Assembly (NCBI GenBank): GCA_947489525.1
Contig: CANLDW010000002.1
Coordinates: 434,001 to 498,000, forward strand
DNA length: 64,000 bases
Direction: 5' to 3'
Source of the DNA: an uncultured Psychrobacter sp.
GTDB taxonomy: Bacteria; Pseudomonadota; Gammaproteobacteria; Pseudomonadales; Moraxellaceae
Shown: positions 8,428 to 17,469 of the stretch, piece after piece
Layout: each line of letters starts with the position of its first letter
Position numbering within the stretch: position 1 is the first letter of the stretch
Translations under genes and position numbers: made by a program
Notes under the pieces: model-generated
Database searches by the model: none
The model's input: only the letters and a program-made list of their open reading frames with translations
Told to the model about the DNA's origin: nothing

Positions 8428-9144
8428 ATGGCTATTGATCATTTTGCAATTAACGCGATTGCGCGTTCTGCAGACGAACAAGGTAAAGGTGCGAGCCGCC
8501 GCCTACGTAAGCAGAACCTAGTACCTGCTATCATTTATGGTGGTGGTGAGGAGCCAACGGCTATCTCTATCAAATTGAACGAGATGGTAAAGTCGCTTGA
8601 ATACGAAGCGTTTTTCTCACAAATCTTAACCATCACTACGGATTCAGGTGATGAGCACCAAGTCGTTATCAAAGACTTGCAGCGTCATCCAGCAAAAGGC
8701 TTCCCAATGCACGCTGACTTTCAGCGCATTGTTAAAGGTCAAAAGATCCACATGAACATCCCAGTACATTTCTCTGGTCGTGAAGATGCGCCAGGTACAG
8801 CGAATGGTGGTATCTTATCTACACTGGTCTCTGATATCGAGATTATCGCCTTACCGTCGCAGTTACCTGAGTATCTAGACGTTGATGTATCAGCTATGGA
8901 GATCGGTGATAGCTATCGCTTATCAGATATCAACTTGCCAGAAGGCGTTGTGATCTATGAGCTTGATATTGAAGACGGTACGGATCGTACTATCGTTAAC
9001 ATGCAGCCACCAACGGTTGAAGAAGTAGACGAAGTCATTGAGGACGACGTTGATGCTGATGAAGTACCAGCGACTGAACAAGGCGGTGAAGGTACGGACG
9101 CAGACAACGAAGAATCAGATGGCGATGACAAAGACGCTGAGTAA
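8428..9144 (+). CDS. rplY: 50S ribosomal protein L25, long Ctc form
   Basis: Binds 5S rRNA in the large subunit. The 238 residues have an N-terminal L25 domain (about 1-95, with RSADEQGKGASRRLRKQ and VPAIIYGG) and a C-terminal beta domain (about 100-190) found in the Ctc/TL5 form, unlike the 94-residue E. coli protein. Residues from about 195 on form a strongly acidic tail rich in D and E (EEVDEVIEDDVDADEVP). The ATG at 8428 follows AATAGGATTAACTCC. It lies between prs and pth in the usual order, with its own upstream terminator and promoter. Confidence 0.97.
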   Translation: MAIDHFAINAIARSADEQGKGASRRLRKQNLVPAIIYGGGEEPTAISIKLNEMVKSLEYEAFFSQILTITTDSGDEHQVVIKDLQRHPAKGFPMHADFQRIVKGQKIHMNIPVHFSGREDAPGTANGGILSTLVSDIEIIALPSQLPEYLDVDVSAMEIGDSYRLSDINLPEGVVIYELDIEDGTDRTIVNMQPPTVEEVDEVIEDDVDADEVPATEQGGEGTDADNEESDGDDKDAE

Positions 9145-9190
9145 TATTTGAGTCTTTTTGATTTTGCTATAAATCTTTGATTTAATCGTA

Positions 9191-9227
9191 AACAGCAGCA
9201 GGTGATCTCTATCTCCTGCTGTTTTTG
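9191..9227 (+). terminator. Intrinsic terminator after rplY
   Basis: AGCAGG and CCTGCT arms inside a longer AACAGCAG...CTGCTGTT pairing, followed by TTTTTG. It separates rplY from pth. Confidence 0.65.
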
Positions 9228-9297
9228 TAAGTACGGTTTGTCCGCTATAAAATAAAGCGTCTATTGATTGTTTATCCCTTTTAAGTAGAGTATTCTC

Positions 9298-9879
9298 ATG
9301 TCCATAAAGCTGATCGTAGGTCTTGGCAATCCGGGTGAGCAGTACATGTATACCCGTCACAATGCAGGCTTTTGGTTCGTGCAGCACATCGCGCAGCAGT
9401 TTAATATTGAGCTTGCTCCTGATAAAAAATTTCACGGCGTAACGGGTCGCGGACAGGTGCATGGACACGATGTACGTTTGCTACTGCCGCTCACCTTTAT
9501 GAATAAATCAGGACAGTCGGTAGTGCCTATGGTCAACTACTTTAATATCGCTAATGATGAGCTACTCATCGCTCACGATGAGCTTGATATCCCAGCAGGT
9601 AGCATTAAGCTTAAAACGGCGGGCGGGCACGGCGGACACAATGGTCTGCGCGATATCACCCCGCACATTGGCAACGACTTTCATCGCTTACGCGTTGGTA
9701 TCGGACATCCAGGGCATAAATCAAAAGTCACCGGTCACGTACTCTCAAAAGCGGGTAACGATGAGCAGATCGCTATTGATAGTGCGCTGTCTGCTGCTTT
9801 TGAAGCGCTGCCTTTACTATTAGCGGGCGACATTGAAAAAGCGCGCTCGCAGATTAACAGCTTTAAACTCCCTGAGTAA
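9298..9879 (+). CDS. pth: Peptidyl-tRNA hydrolase
   Basis: Cleaves peptidyl-tRNA released early from ribosomes so that the tRNA can be reused. The 193 residues match the family. Active-site residues are all visible: Asn11 (GLGNPG), His21 (TRHNAG), Asn69 (TFMNKSG) and Asp94 (AHDELD). The glycine-rich KTAGGHGGHNGLRDI stretch is also present. The ATG at 9298 gives the standard N-terminus IKLIVGLGNPGEQY. Just after the stop lies a 35-bp remnant of a MITE-like element. Confidence 0.98.
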   Translation: MSIKLIVGLGNPGEQYMYTRHNAGFWFVQHIAQQFNIELAPDKKFHGVTGRGQVHGHDVRLLLPLTFMNKSGQSVVPMVNYFNIANDELLIAHDELDIPAGSIKLKTAGGHGGHNGLRDITPHIGNDFHRLRVGIGHPGHKSKVTGHVLSKAGNDEQIAIDSALSAAFEALPLLLAGDIEKARSQINSFKLPE

Positions 9880-9885
9880 GGCTAC

Positions 9886-9920
9886 TATAGTCGAACCACT
9901 TTTAATATTGATTGACTATA
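9886..9920. repeat. 35-bp internally deleted MITE-like remnant
   Basis: Starts TATAGTCGAACCACTTTTAA and ends TATTGATTGACTATA. It is the two ends of the 107-bp element (30114-30220, 57815-57921) joined directly, in inverse orientation, with the whole middle missing. It lies 7 bases after the pth stop and could itself form a hairpin. Confidence 0.8.
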
Positions 9921-10081
9921 TCAGCATTGTCTTATAGCGCTGATTGTGAACCACCTTTTATTTTGTGTTTATCATCCCCATTAACGTTTTGATTTCATTC
10001 ATTAATATTTAGTAGGTTATGAACAATTGAATCAAACCTGCTAACTCATACTAAGGTTAATTAATACTAAGGAAGCACAAT

Positions 10082-10462
10082 ATGCTACTTAATATGCTCA
10101 AATGTAAATTGCACCGTGCGCGCGTTACCCACGCTGAGCTGCATTACGAAGGTTCATGCGGTATTGATAGCGATCTGCTAGACCTTGCTGGCATACGCGA
10201 AAACGAGTCCATTGACATCTACAATGTCACTAATGGTAAGCGCTTTCGTACTTATGCGATTCGTGCTGAAGCGGGTTCTGGTATCATCTCCTTAAATGGC
10301 GCTGCCGCGCACATGGCAGATTTGGGTGATATCGTCATTATCTGTGCGTACGCCCACTTTGATGAAGTCGAAGCGGCAACGTACCAACCAAAGCTTGTGT
10401 ATTGTAATGAAGACAATACGGTAAAAGATACGGCGAATATCATTCCGGTACAAGTCGCTTAA
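10082..10462 (+). CDS. panD: Aspartate 1-decarboxylase, pyruvoyl enzyme
   Basis: Makes beta-alanine from L-aspartate for pantothenate and CoA. The 126-residue pro-enzyme self-cleaves between Gly24 and Ser25 in HYEGSCGID, and Ser25 becomes the pyruvoyl group. Lys9, His11 and Tyr22 ([14 protein letters not shown]) and the C-terminal [15 protein letters not shown] strand match the family. The ATG at 10082 follows AAGGAAGCACAAT. It stands alone, with its own terminator at 10608. Confidence 0.97.
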   Translation: MLLNMLKCKLHRARVTHAELHYEGSCGIDSDLLDLAGIRENESIDIYNVTNGKRFRTYAIRAEAGSGIISLNGAAAHMADLGDIVIICAYAHFDEVEAATYQPKLVYCNEDNTVKDTANIIPVQVA

Positions 10463-10607
10463 CTGTTACGGCAAGCGCTGCTACTGCTTTGCTATTTAAC
10501 TGGAGTTAAACTGTAGTCAAATACCCTGAACATTAATTGATAAAATTAACTTTTTGTGTATATACTATAAGTTTTTTTCATCATGTTTAATATGCTGTGC
10601 TACTATT

Positions 10608-10639
10608 AAAGCTGAGTCATTTATTGACTCAGCTTTTTT
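10608..10639 (+). terminator. Intrinsic terminator after panD
   Basis: Hairpin AAAGCTGAGTCA / TGACTCAGCTTT followed by TTTT. A strong rho-independent terminator. Confidence 0.85.
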
Positions 10640-10688
10640 GTGCCATTAAGAAAAATCATCTAACGCGTATAAGACGAGGATAAACTCG

Positions 10689-11657
10689 ATGTGGTTGGCA
10701 ATTCTTGCAGTAGTCGTAGGTTTAGGAATATTAGTATGGAGTGCCGATGTCTTTATTGATGGCGCTGTGGTCTTAGCGGACAAATTAAAGGTGCCAAGCT
10801 TTTTGATCGGCGTTGTCATCTTAGGTCTTGGTACCTCAGCGCCAGAGATGGTGGTTTCGGTATTAGCTGCTCTAGAAGGCAGTCCTGAGCTGGCTTTGGG
10901 TAATGCTTATGGATCCAACATTATTAATATTGCGTTGGTATTAGGCGCTACGGTGCTGATCAGTCCGATTATCATTCGTAAAAGTATCATTAACCGTGAT
11001 CTTCCCCTTTTACTCATCGTCACTGCTGTTGCTGCTTGGCAGCTGAGTGATGGCATATTAAGTTTGACTGACGGTGTGGTTCTGATCGTCTTACTAGTAG
11101 CTGTCTTAGGTATTCAGATCGTTCTGAGTTTGCGTGAGGGCAACCATGAACACGAAGATGATCCCGTCCTAGAGGCGGCAGCGCAAACGAGCGCGATACG
11201 CGGCTTGGGTGGTCTAGTTGTCGGTCTACTGGTACTGATCCTAAGCTCACGCGCTATCGTGTGGGGCGCAGTAGAGCTGGCAACGATTTGGGGGCTTAGT
11301 GAGTTGATTATCGGTTTAACGATTGTCGCTGTTGGAACCTCACTACCAGAATTGGTCGCCAGTCTGTCCGCGGCGCGTAAGGGTGAGCATGATATGGCGC
11401 TCGGTAATATTATCGGCTCTAACGTGTTTAATACGCTCGGTGTGGTTGGACTTGCAGCGCTAATCGCGCCGATTACACCCAATGCTATCATCCTATCGCG
11501 CGATGTGTTGGCAATGGGTCTGCTGACAGTATTATTGTTTGCTATGTGTTTGTTCGCTTTTAAAACCAAACGCAGCTTTGGCCGCGCTTCGGGGGCGACG
11601 TTGGTATTGTTCTTTGTGGGCTACACTGTCCTCTTGATTCTTACGCTTAGCTTGTAA
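10689..11657 (+). CDS. Calcium/sodium antiporter, YrbG type (CaCA family)
   Basis: Inner-membrane cation exchanger of 322 residues with about ten hydrophobic helices. The two inverted alpha-repeats that form the ion site are clear: GTSAPEMVVSVLAAL followed by LGNAYGSNIINI, and GTSLPELVASLSAA followed by LGNIIGSNVFNTLG. The central loop is short and charged (REGNHEHEDDP), as in the bacterial YrbG group. The ATG at 10689 follows GAGGATAAACTCG. Exact ion specificity (Ca, Na, K or H) cannot be read from sequence. A stem without a T-run follows the stop. Confidence 0.92.
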   Translation: MWLAILAVVVGLGILVWSADVFIDGAVVLADKLKVPSFLIGVVILGLGTSAPEMVVSVLAALEGSPELALGNAYGSNIINIALVLGATVLISPIIIRKSIINRDLPLLLIVTAVAAWQLSDGILSLTDGVVLIVLLVAVLGIQIVLSLREGNHEHEDDPVLEAAAQTSAIRGLGGLVVGLLVLILSSRAIVWGAVELATIWGLSELIIGLTIVAVGTSLPELVASLSAARKGEHDMALGNIIGSNVFNTLGVVGLAALIAPITPNAIILSRDVLAMGLLTVLLFAMCLFAFKTKRSFGRASGATLVLFFVGYTVLLILTLSL

Positions 11658-11712
11658 TGACAGTGCCCGCTGCAAGTTAGATAGCTTGCGGCGTTATTGT
11701 AAAGTGTATCTA

Positions 11713-12360
11713 TCATTTGCGGTTTCTAATGACGCGCCACAAGCCCTCATTTTCAGTTTTGGGCATCTTTAAGGTCACGGTGTTTGAGATCATATCTTGT
11801 ACAGCAAGGCCGCGTCGATTGAACAAACAAAAAGCGTAATTAAATATCAGACCCAAAAAGGCGCTAGTCAAGATGATAGCGCGTGAGCCACCGATTAAGC
11901 TCCCAATGATCCCAAAGATCAGTGGCATCACACTAGCGGCCATAATTCGCTTAAACGCCTGTCCCCAAGTTAGTAGATGCCCTGAATCATTAACCGTCTT
12001 AAGCCGCCACGTCTGCATACCCAGCGTTTGACCCCCGCGCCGCCAAAACAGACCATAAAAACCGACCAGCGTCAAAATAAATGAGGGGGTCATTATCGCG
12101 TTTTGATACCACAGCGGTAGCGTCTGAGCTTGCGCGGACTCCGTGCCCGTCTGCATCGTGGCGAGCGTCCCTATTATGGTCAGTAGCGTTCCTACCAAAA
12201 ATAGCAGTGCTAATATCAACATACCATCGTACACAATAGCAGCGAGGCGCGTGGTTGGTTTAGCAATGGTAGGCTCTTCTACTTCTACGCGCGCTGTAGG
12301 CGCAGAGTGTGCACGGCGCGCAGACGGCGGTACGGGCGCTCTTTTTTTACGTTTTGGCAT
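11713..12360 (-). CDS. RDD-family membrane protein
   Basis: 215 residues from the ATG at 12360, which is preceded by GCAAAGAGCTGACGCT. The frame stays open another 57 codons upstream, but that stretch looks like non-coding sequence. It starts with a basic tail (MPKRKKRAPVPPSARRAH), then an RDD domain from about residue 45: RLAAIVYDGMLILALLF, WRRGGQTLGMQTWRLKTV and a helix rich in small residues near IIGSLIGGSRAII. Four hydrophobic segments are visible. Function in the family is poorly defined; a few members act as sodium/proton exchangers. It is convergent with the YrbG-type gene. Confidence 0.85.
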   Translation of the reverse strand: MPKRKKRAPVPPSARRAHSAPTARVEVEEPTIAKPTTRLAAIVYDGMLILALLFLVGTLLTIIGTLATMQTGTESAQAQTLPLWYQNAIMTPSFILTLVGFYGLFWRRGGQTLGMQTWRLKTVNDSGHLLTWGQAFKRIMAASVMPLIFGIIGSLIGGSRAIILTSAFLGLIFNYAFCLFNRRGLAVQDMISNTVTLKMPKTENEGLWRVIRNRK

Positions 12361-12631
12361 AGCGTCAGCTCTTTGCGAACAAGGTGTGTTTATTGTACCG
12401 TAATTATTAACGTTAGCGCAGTACTCGTTTAGAGACTGCCGTAAAAGAAGCCGTACGCCTAAACCTAAATCTGAATCTAAATACTTGCCTCGCAATAAAT
12501 AAACAGGCACAAAAAAATCGCCAAATGTCATAAGACAGGCGATTGATTTAGGTGTTTATTAGTAACTTAAACAGGTGATTGAGCTAAACAACCCATAAAG
12601 CTTAATAAACGGTAGGGCTCAAATATGCAAA

Positions 12632-12708
12632 TGGTGCGCCTGGAGAGATTCGAACTCCCGACCCCTTAGTTCGTAGCCAAGTGCTCTATCCAACTGAGCT
12701 ACAGGCGC
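12632..12708 (-). tRNA. tRNA-Arg (ACG)
   Basis: 77 bases with encoded CCA. Read on the minus strand: GCGCCTG acceptor, D-arm AGCTCAGTTGGATAGAGC, anticodon stem-loop CTTGG-CTACGAA-CTAAG with anticodon ACG, and T-loop GGTTCGAATC-type (GAGTTCGAATCTC). Confidence 0.96.
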
Positions 12709-12860
12709 GTATTGCATAACATCTACTGCGTCTAACATTTGCAGCAAATTAGGTTGGTCATTATATAGATAATATCGTCATTGTCAACGTATTTAGTGCT
12801 GAAAAGCGTTTATTTCTATCGTGGCGATACTTATTGCATCAAAACCACTGACCGAATGAA

Positions 12861-12950
12861 TGGCGGTGAAGGAGGGATTCGAACCCTCGATACGCTTACA
12901 CGTATGGTTCCTTAGCAGGGAACTGGTTTCAGCCACTCACCCACTTCACC
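12861..12950 (-). tRNA. tRNA-Ser (GCT)
   Basis: 90 bases with encoded CCA and the long variable arm of a class II tRNA (CATACGTGTAAGCGTAT). The anticodon stem-loop GTTCC-CTGCTAA-GGAAC gives anticodon GCT for AGC/AGU. The acceptor arm GGTGAAG pairs with CTTCACC. Confidence 0.96.
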
Positions 12951-13042
12951 GAAACGAGATAAGACCTCTTATAGCATCACAATACAGTGAATGCGATAAC
13001 AGAGAGCATCGTGCAAATGATACGTCCTAGTCGTGGGCGAGT

Positions 13043-13070
13043 ATTATAACAAAGACATAATGAATTGCAA
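13043..13070 (-). promoter_or_regulatory. Promoter of tRNA-Ser
   Basis: On the minus strand TTGCAA (13070-13065), a 16-base spacer and TATAAT (13048-13043), the same -35 and spacing as the tRNA-Gln promoter. The tRNA starts about 93 bases downstream, so a processed leader is implied. Confidence 0.65.
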
Positions 13071-13098
13071 GCTTTGTGACCTTTTTAAATGCAGGTTT

Positions 13099-13107
13099 TG
13101 CTATAAT
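13099..13107 (+). promoter_or_regulatory. Extended -10 promoter of thiD
   Basis: TGCTATAAT: TG, one base, then a consensus -10, about 43 bases before the thiD ATG. No good -35. It is back to back with the tRNA-Ser promoter. Confidence 0.55.
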
Positions 13108-13134
13108 CTTTGTAGCGACTCTGCCCTCACTTAG

Positions 13135-13956
<822 letters not shown>

Positions 13957-13983
13957 TAAATTTGTTCAACAAAACAGAGCCAT

Positions 13984-14026
13984 AAAAAACTACCCCGCTA
14001 TCTATATTTATAGCGGGGCAGTTTTT
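13984..14026. terminator. Bidirectional terminator between thiD and yggT
   Basis: AAACTACCCCGCTAT and ATAGCGGGGCAGTTT form a 15-pair stem with one mismatch, with A-run and T-run on opposite sides. It serves both convergent genes. Confidence 0.85.
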
Positions 14027-14043
14027 GATGATCTAATAAAGTT

Positions 14044-14613
14044 TTAGCCAAGCATAGGAAGCAGACTTGCAGCGACAAAAGTAACCATCATCTCAATTAA
14101 GTAAATAGCAAAGAATGCCACAATAGGAGACAGATCCAGCATACCTAAATTGGGCGTGATACGACGAAACGGCGCAAGGATCGGTTCAGCTAAACGTATA
14201 ATAATAGCGACAATCGGATGCATTGAATTGGTAAATACGACAATCCAGCTGACGATGATAGAGCCGATAATTAAGTAGCGACACATGCGCAAAAAGTCCA
14301 AAATCAAACTCAGCGTCCCTTGAAAGAACAACGGAATCGGCGCGATACCTTGATGGGTCAAAGCCGCTTTACCTGAGATATCGATCAGGCGAATCAAGAG
14401 CATAAGGACGATGGCAGCGATACTAATGCGCCCTTGCGCCACTGTCGGAAAAATGCGACCGAACACATCGACAATATGCGTCGCCCTATAAGCAGGCGCA
14501 ATCATAGGGTCTCTGGCATCCATACCCGCAAACTGCAGCATAAAGCGTATAAATACCAGTAACATGGCAAAGCTTGTGACTAAGTCAAACGTGGTTAATA
14601 AAATATCATTCAT
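14044..14613 (-). CDS. YggT-family membrane protein
   Basis: 189 residues with two tandem YGGT units, each of two membrane helices: one around TTFDLVTSFAMLLVFIRFML, the other around ILDFLRMCRYLIIGSIIVSW, each followed by an amphipathic segment with conserved prolines (AEPILAPFRRITPNLG). Family members are integral inner-membrane proteins; a link to osmotic shock or cell-division factors has been suggested in some bacteria. The gene lies immediately downstream of proC on the same strand (62 bases), a common proC-yggT pairing, so the two are probably cotranscribed. Confidence 0.92.
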   Translation of the reverse strand: MNDILLTTFDLVTSFAMLLVFIRFMLQFAGMDARDPMIAPAYRATHIVDVFGRIFPTVAQGRISIAAIVLMLLIRLIDISGKAALTHQGIAPIPLFFQGTLSLILDFLRMCRYLIIGSIIVSWIVVFTNSMHPIVAIIIRLAEPILAPFRRITPNLGMLDLSPIVAFFAIYLIEMMVTFVAASLLPMLG

Positions 14614-14675
14614 GAAAAGCGGCTCAATGTGTCATTATTAGCATGTTTTGGGGCAGTGACGCTCATTATCAAATA

Positions 14676-15569
14676 CTATTTGCTCATCTCATCACTAAGC
14701 GCTTGGCTACGAGCAGCACAAGCCTTCATCGCTTCACCGATTTGGCGGGCAATATCATTACTCTGCATGGATTCAATCGCAGCTTGCGTCGTGCCATTTG
14801 GTGAGGTGACTTTGCGGCGCAGCTCACTTGGCGTATCCTCACTATCCATCGCCATCCTGGCCGCGCCAAGCATCGTTTGCATAGCAAGTGTTGAGGCTTG
14901 CTCTTTATCCAGTCCTAGCGCTGTTGCCCCATCTACCATTGACTCGATAATATAGAACATATAGGCAGGCGCCGATCCTGATACTGCCGTTACTGCATGC
15001 ATGTCCGCCTCATCATCCACCCATATCGTCAGCCCTGAAGCTTGCATGACCGCAGTAGCTAACTGTTTTTGCTCAGCGGTAATGTCATCAGTACCGTACA
15101 GACCCGTAGCGCCCATCTGAATCATGGCAGGCGTATTTGGCATAGCGCGTACGATATTGGTATAGCCGCCTAGCATCTTAGATAGAATGTCAGTTGAGAG
15201 TCCAGCGGCAACGGAGATGATTAGCTGCTCATCCAACGCCTCAGCAAAAGCGCTGACCACCACTTGCATGACTTGTGGCTTAACAGCGAGGACGATGATA
15301 TCCGCGTCTTTTACAGCAGCAGTCGCATCTGCAGTAGGATCTATCGTTTGTAAACCTTTACTATCTAGTTGCTGACGGATCTCTGCACTAGGATCTGATA
15401 CTCTGATATGGCTTGGCGCAACACCGCAGCTGATTAAACCACTGATCAAGGCTTGCGCCATGTTGCCCCCACCGATAAAGCTAATCTTTTTGTCCTTTAG
15501 CTTATCGCGGCTTGCCTGACTGGTATCTGACTCTTTATTATCTGGCTCTCTATTATTTAATGCTGACAC
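14676..15569 (-). CDS. proC: Pyrroline-5-carboxylate reductase
   Basis: Last step of proline synthesis: NAD(P)H reduction of pyrroline-5-carboxylate. 297 residues, slightly long because of a charged lead of about 25 residues before the Rossmann domain. The dinucleotide loop is FIGGGNMAQALISGL, then AVKPQ, SVAAGLS, VRAMPNTPAMI and the C-terminal dimer helix VSGSAPAYMFYIIESM. The start codon is GTG at 15569, chosen because it follows AGGAGACGATA. It is the first gene of a proC-yggT pair. Confidence 0.96.
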   Translation of the reverse strand: MSALNNREPDNKESDTSQASRDKLKDKKISFIGGGNMAQALISGLISCGVAPSHIRVSDPSAEIRQQLDSKGLQTIDPTADATAAVKDADIIVLAVKPQVMQVVVSAFAEALDEQLIISVAAGLSTDILSKMLGGYTNIVRAMPNTPAMIQMGATGLYGTDDITAEQKQLATAVMQASGLTIWVDDEADMHAVTAVSGSAPAYMFYIIESMVDGATALGLDKEQASTLAMQTMLGAARMAMDSEDTPSELRRKVTSPNGTTQAAIESMQSNDIARQIGEAMKACAARSQALSDEMSK

Positions 15570-15739
15570 TATCGTCTCCTACTAAACACGCTCAAAGATA
15601 TTTGCTATAAAGCAATACAAAATGGGCTCTAGTTTAGCATACTGCTATAATGACCGTTTGATAAATTGGCAGCGTTAGCTTTGGAGTGCATTATGTTTTG
15701 GGTACAGGAAGATTATAGATGTTGAAATGATAAGGCGAG

Positions 15740-17341
15740 TCAATGTTGTTGCTTAGACTTTGAAAAGTTAGTGACAGTGCTAATGATGGTGCTATCACTC
15801 ATACAGTCGCTCTCACGACTCACAGCCGATTTGTCTATTCCTAGTTGCCAGCTTTGCCACGGTGATAGCAATAATACAGGCAGCTCATTCTGAATGTTGT
15901 GGTCTCTTTTATCATTAATATCATTGCTACTATCAAAAATAATACTAACCACTACAAGGCTATCGCGTAGCCATACGGGGATACCCAGCGTCTGATAGAG
16001 CTTCTTTCCTGCCTGCGGACGAGTAGCCAGCGCCGTTTGTACGCGTTGTTGCCGCGTCAAAGGGGCAACCTTAAAGGTAAGGCTATCGGTTGAGACAGTA
16101 TGTTTATCTTCTACAAAGATAGCAATCCGCTCTAATAATACCTCACTATCTACCTCTAACTGCCACTGATAGGGCTCGCTGCTACGTAAGTTCATAACCT
16201 GAGGCTTGTGCTCATTTGTCACTGTTATGATTTGTGCTAACACAGGTAGCGCCAGCCACTGTAGCCATGTCTGGCTCAAACGGTAGAGCTGATTGCGATA
16301 ACGGCGCACGTGGTAGTGCTCATGACGAGCGTGCCAATATAACTGGGTTTGATGATCGGCATCAAGACGATGGATTAAGCTGAGCACATCATCTACCAAT
16401 TGCTTGGTAGGCGGTAGCGGCTCATCCTGCGCCAGCCAAGAGTGTAGCAACTGGCGCTGACGATAAAGGGGTAGCGTCTGTATTGTCTCGATATCGAGCG
16501 CGCGCTGGGCAGGCGAATAGTTTAATTGCTCAATAGTCGTATGGTTAATATCTTGCGCGGCTTGCTCGGTGACGATAGCTTGAGCATCTGTTAGCAGCTG
16601 CGCGCTACGGGCAATATTGTCGATGACATTAGGGTTATAAGTTGCAAGCGTCGGCATTATGTCGCGGCGTAGTCCACTGCGTGCGTTTACACCGCCCTCA
16701 TTAGTAGGGTCATCGATATAAGGGAGTGCTAAGTGCGTAGCATAGCTGGTGATACGTGCGCGTCTAACACTTAGCCAAGGTCGCCACAGCGCGGTGCGCT
16801 GGATAGTATTATAACAGCTTTGCTCATGCTCGCGCCACGGCTGCATACCGGACAGACCGGTGACCCCAGCGCCTTGGATCAAGCGCATCAGCACGGTCTC
16901 TGCTTGATCATCGGCGTGATGTGCGAGCATCAGCACGTCGTTTTGGTTCATACGTGCGCGCATCGTCTGGTAGCGCGCTTGCCGCGCCGCTTGCTCATCT
17001 TGTCCTATAACCTGCGCCCGTAAAATATAACACGGCATCGACTGCGCGGCCGCCCATCTCCTTACGTGCTGCGCCCATGTATCACTGTCCGTCTGTAAGC
17101 CGTGGTCAACGTGCAAAAGCGTTGGTAAAAAGGGCAGTTTGCCAAGCTTATAGAGCTGCACGCATAGCGCTGCCAGCGCTAAGGAGTCGCGACCACCGCT
17201 ACACGCTAGCCAAATACGCCGACCGTGCAAGCGCTCAGCATATGCAGACAGACTTGATAGTAACGCCGCTGCGAGTTTTGCATCTACAGGTAGCGTCGCT
17301 ACAGGTACGATAGGGTGCGGCAAAATAGCGCTAGAAGTCAT
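15740..17341 (-). CDS. tilS: tRNA(Ile)-lysidine synthetase
   Basis: Modifies C34 of tRNA-Ile(CAU) to lysidine so that it reads AUA. The N-terminal PP-loop ATPase domain has the SGGRDS motif at residues 48-53, LLHVDHGL and MLAHHADDQAETVLMRL. A middle helical domain and a divergent C-terminal domain (including TRPQAGKKLYQTLGIPVWLRDS) follow. 533 residues is long compared with about 430 in enterics; the additions are in the C-terminal half. It lies downstream of accA, the usual gammaproteobacterial order. The ribosome site overlaps a TTATCCACA sequence on the plus strand. Confidence 0.95.
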   Translation of the reverse strand: MTSSAILPHPIVPVATLPVDAKLAAALLSSLSAYAERLHGRRIWLACSGGRDSLALAALCVQLYKLGKLPFLPTLLHVDHGLQTDSDTWAQHVRRWAAAQSMPCYILRAQVIGQDEQAARQARYQTMRARMNQNDVLMLAHHADDQAETVLMRLIQGAGVTGLSGMQPWREHEQSCYNTIQRTALWRPWLSVRRARITSYATHLALPYIDDPTNEGGVNARSGLRRDIMPTLATYNPNVIDNIARSAQLLTDAQAIVTEQAAQDINHTTIEQLNYSPAQRALDIETIQTLPLYRQRQLLHSWLAQDEPLPPTKQLVDDVLSLIHRLDADHQTQLYWHARHEHYHVRRYRNQLYRLSQTWLQWLALPVLAQIITVTNEHKPQVMNLRSSEPYQWQLEVDSEVLLERIAIFVEDKHTVSTDSLTFKVAPLTRQQRVQTALATRPQAGKKLYQTLGIPVWLRDSLVVVSIIFDSSNDINDKRDHNIQNELPVLLLSPWQSWQLGIDKSAVSRESDCMSDSTIISTVTNFSKSKQQH

Positions 17342-17344
17342 GGG

Positions 17345-17353
17345 TTATCCACA
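17345..17353 (+). promoter_or_regulatory. DnaA-box-like 9-mer upstream of tilS
   Basis: TTATCCACA matches the strict DnaA box consensus exactly. It is a single copy and overlaps the tilS ribosome-binding region. It could be chance; no AT-rich unwinding region or other boxes are nearby. Confidence 0.3.
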
Positions 17354-17404
17354 AAAAAACATCGTCAAATGAACGCAGTTAAAACAACACAGCCGAATGA
17401 ACAC

Positions 17405-17447
17405 AAAAAAACGTGCCTGCCATAACACGTTTATGGGGCACGTTTTA
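17405..17447 (-). terminator. Intrinsic terminator after accA
   Basis: AAAACGTGCC and GGCACGTTTT pair, with an inner CCATAA / TTATGG stem. On the minus strand the stem is followed by a run of seven T. Confidence 0.75.
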
Positions 17448-17469
17448 TCTTAACAAAATATAGCTGTCC

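Noticed and set aside
9115-9468. 117-residue antisense ORF across the rplY-pth junction
   Set aside because: Lies opposite two clear genes; no ribosome site or family resemblance.
11666-11700. Possible terminator after the YrbG-type gene
   Set aside because: A CGCTGCAAG / CTTGCGGCG stem exists but no T-run follows on either strand.
12361-12531. 57-residue N-terminal extension of the RDD protein
   Set aside because: The extension looks non-coding and the ATG at 12360 has a usable ribosome site.
14629-14955. 108-residue plus-strand ORF opposite proC
   Set aside because: Entirely antisense to proC codons; a typical shadow frame.
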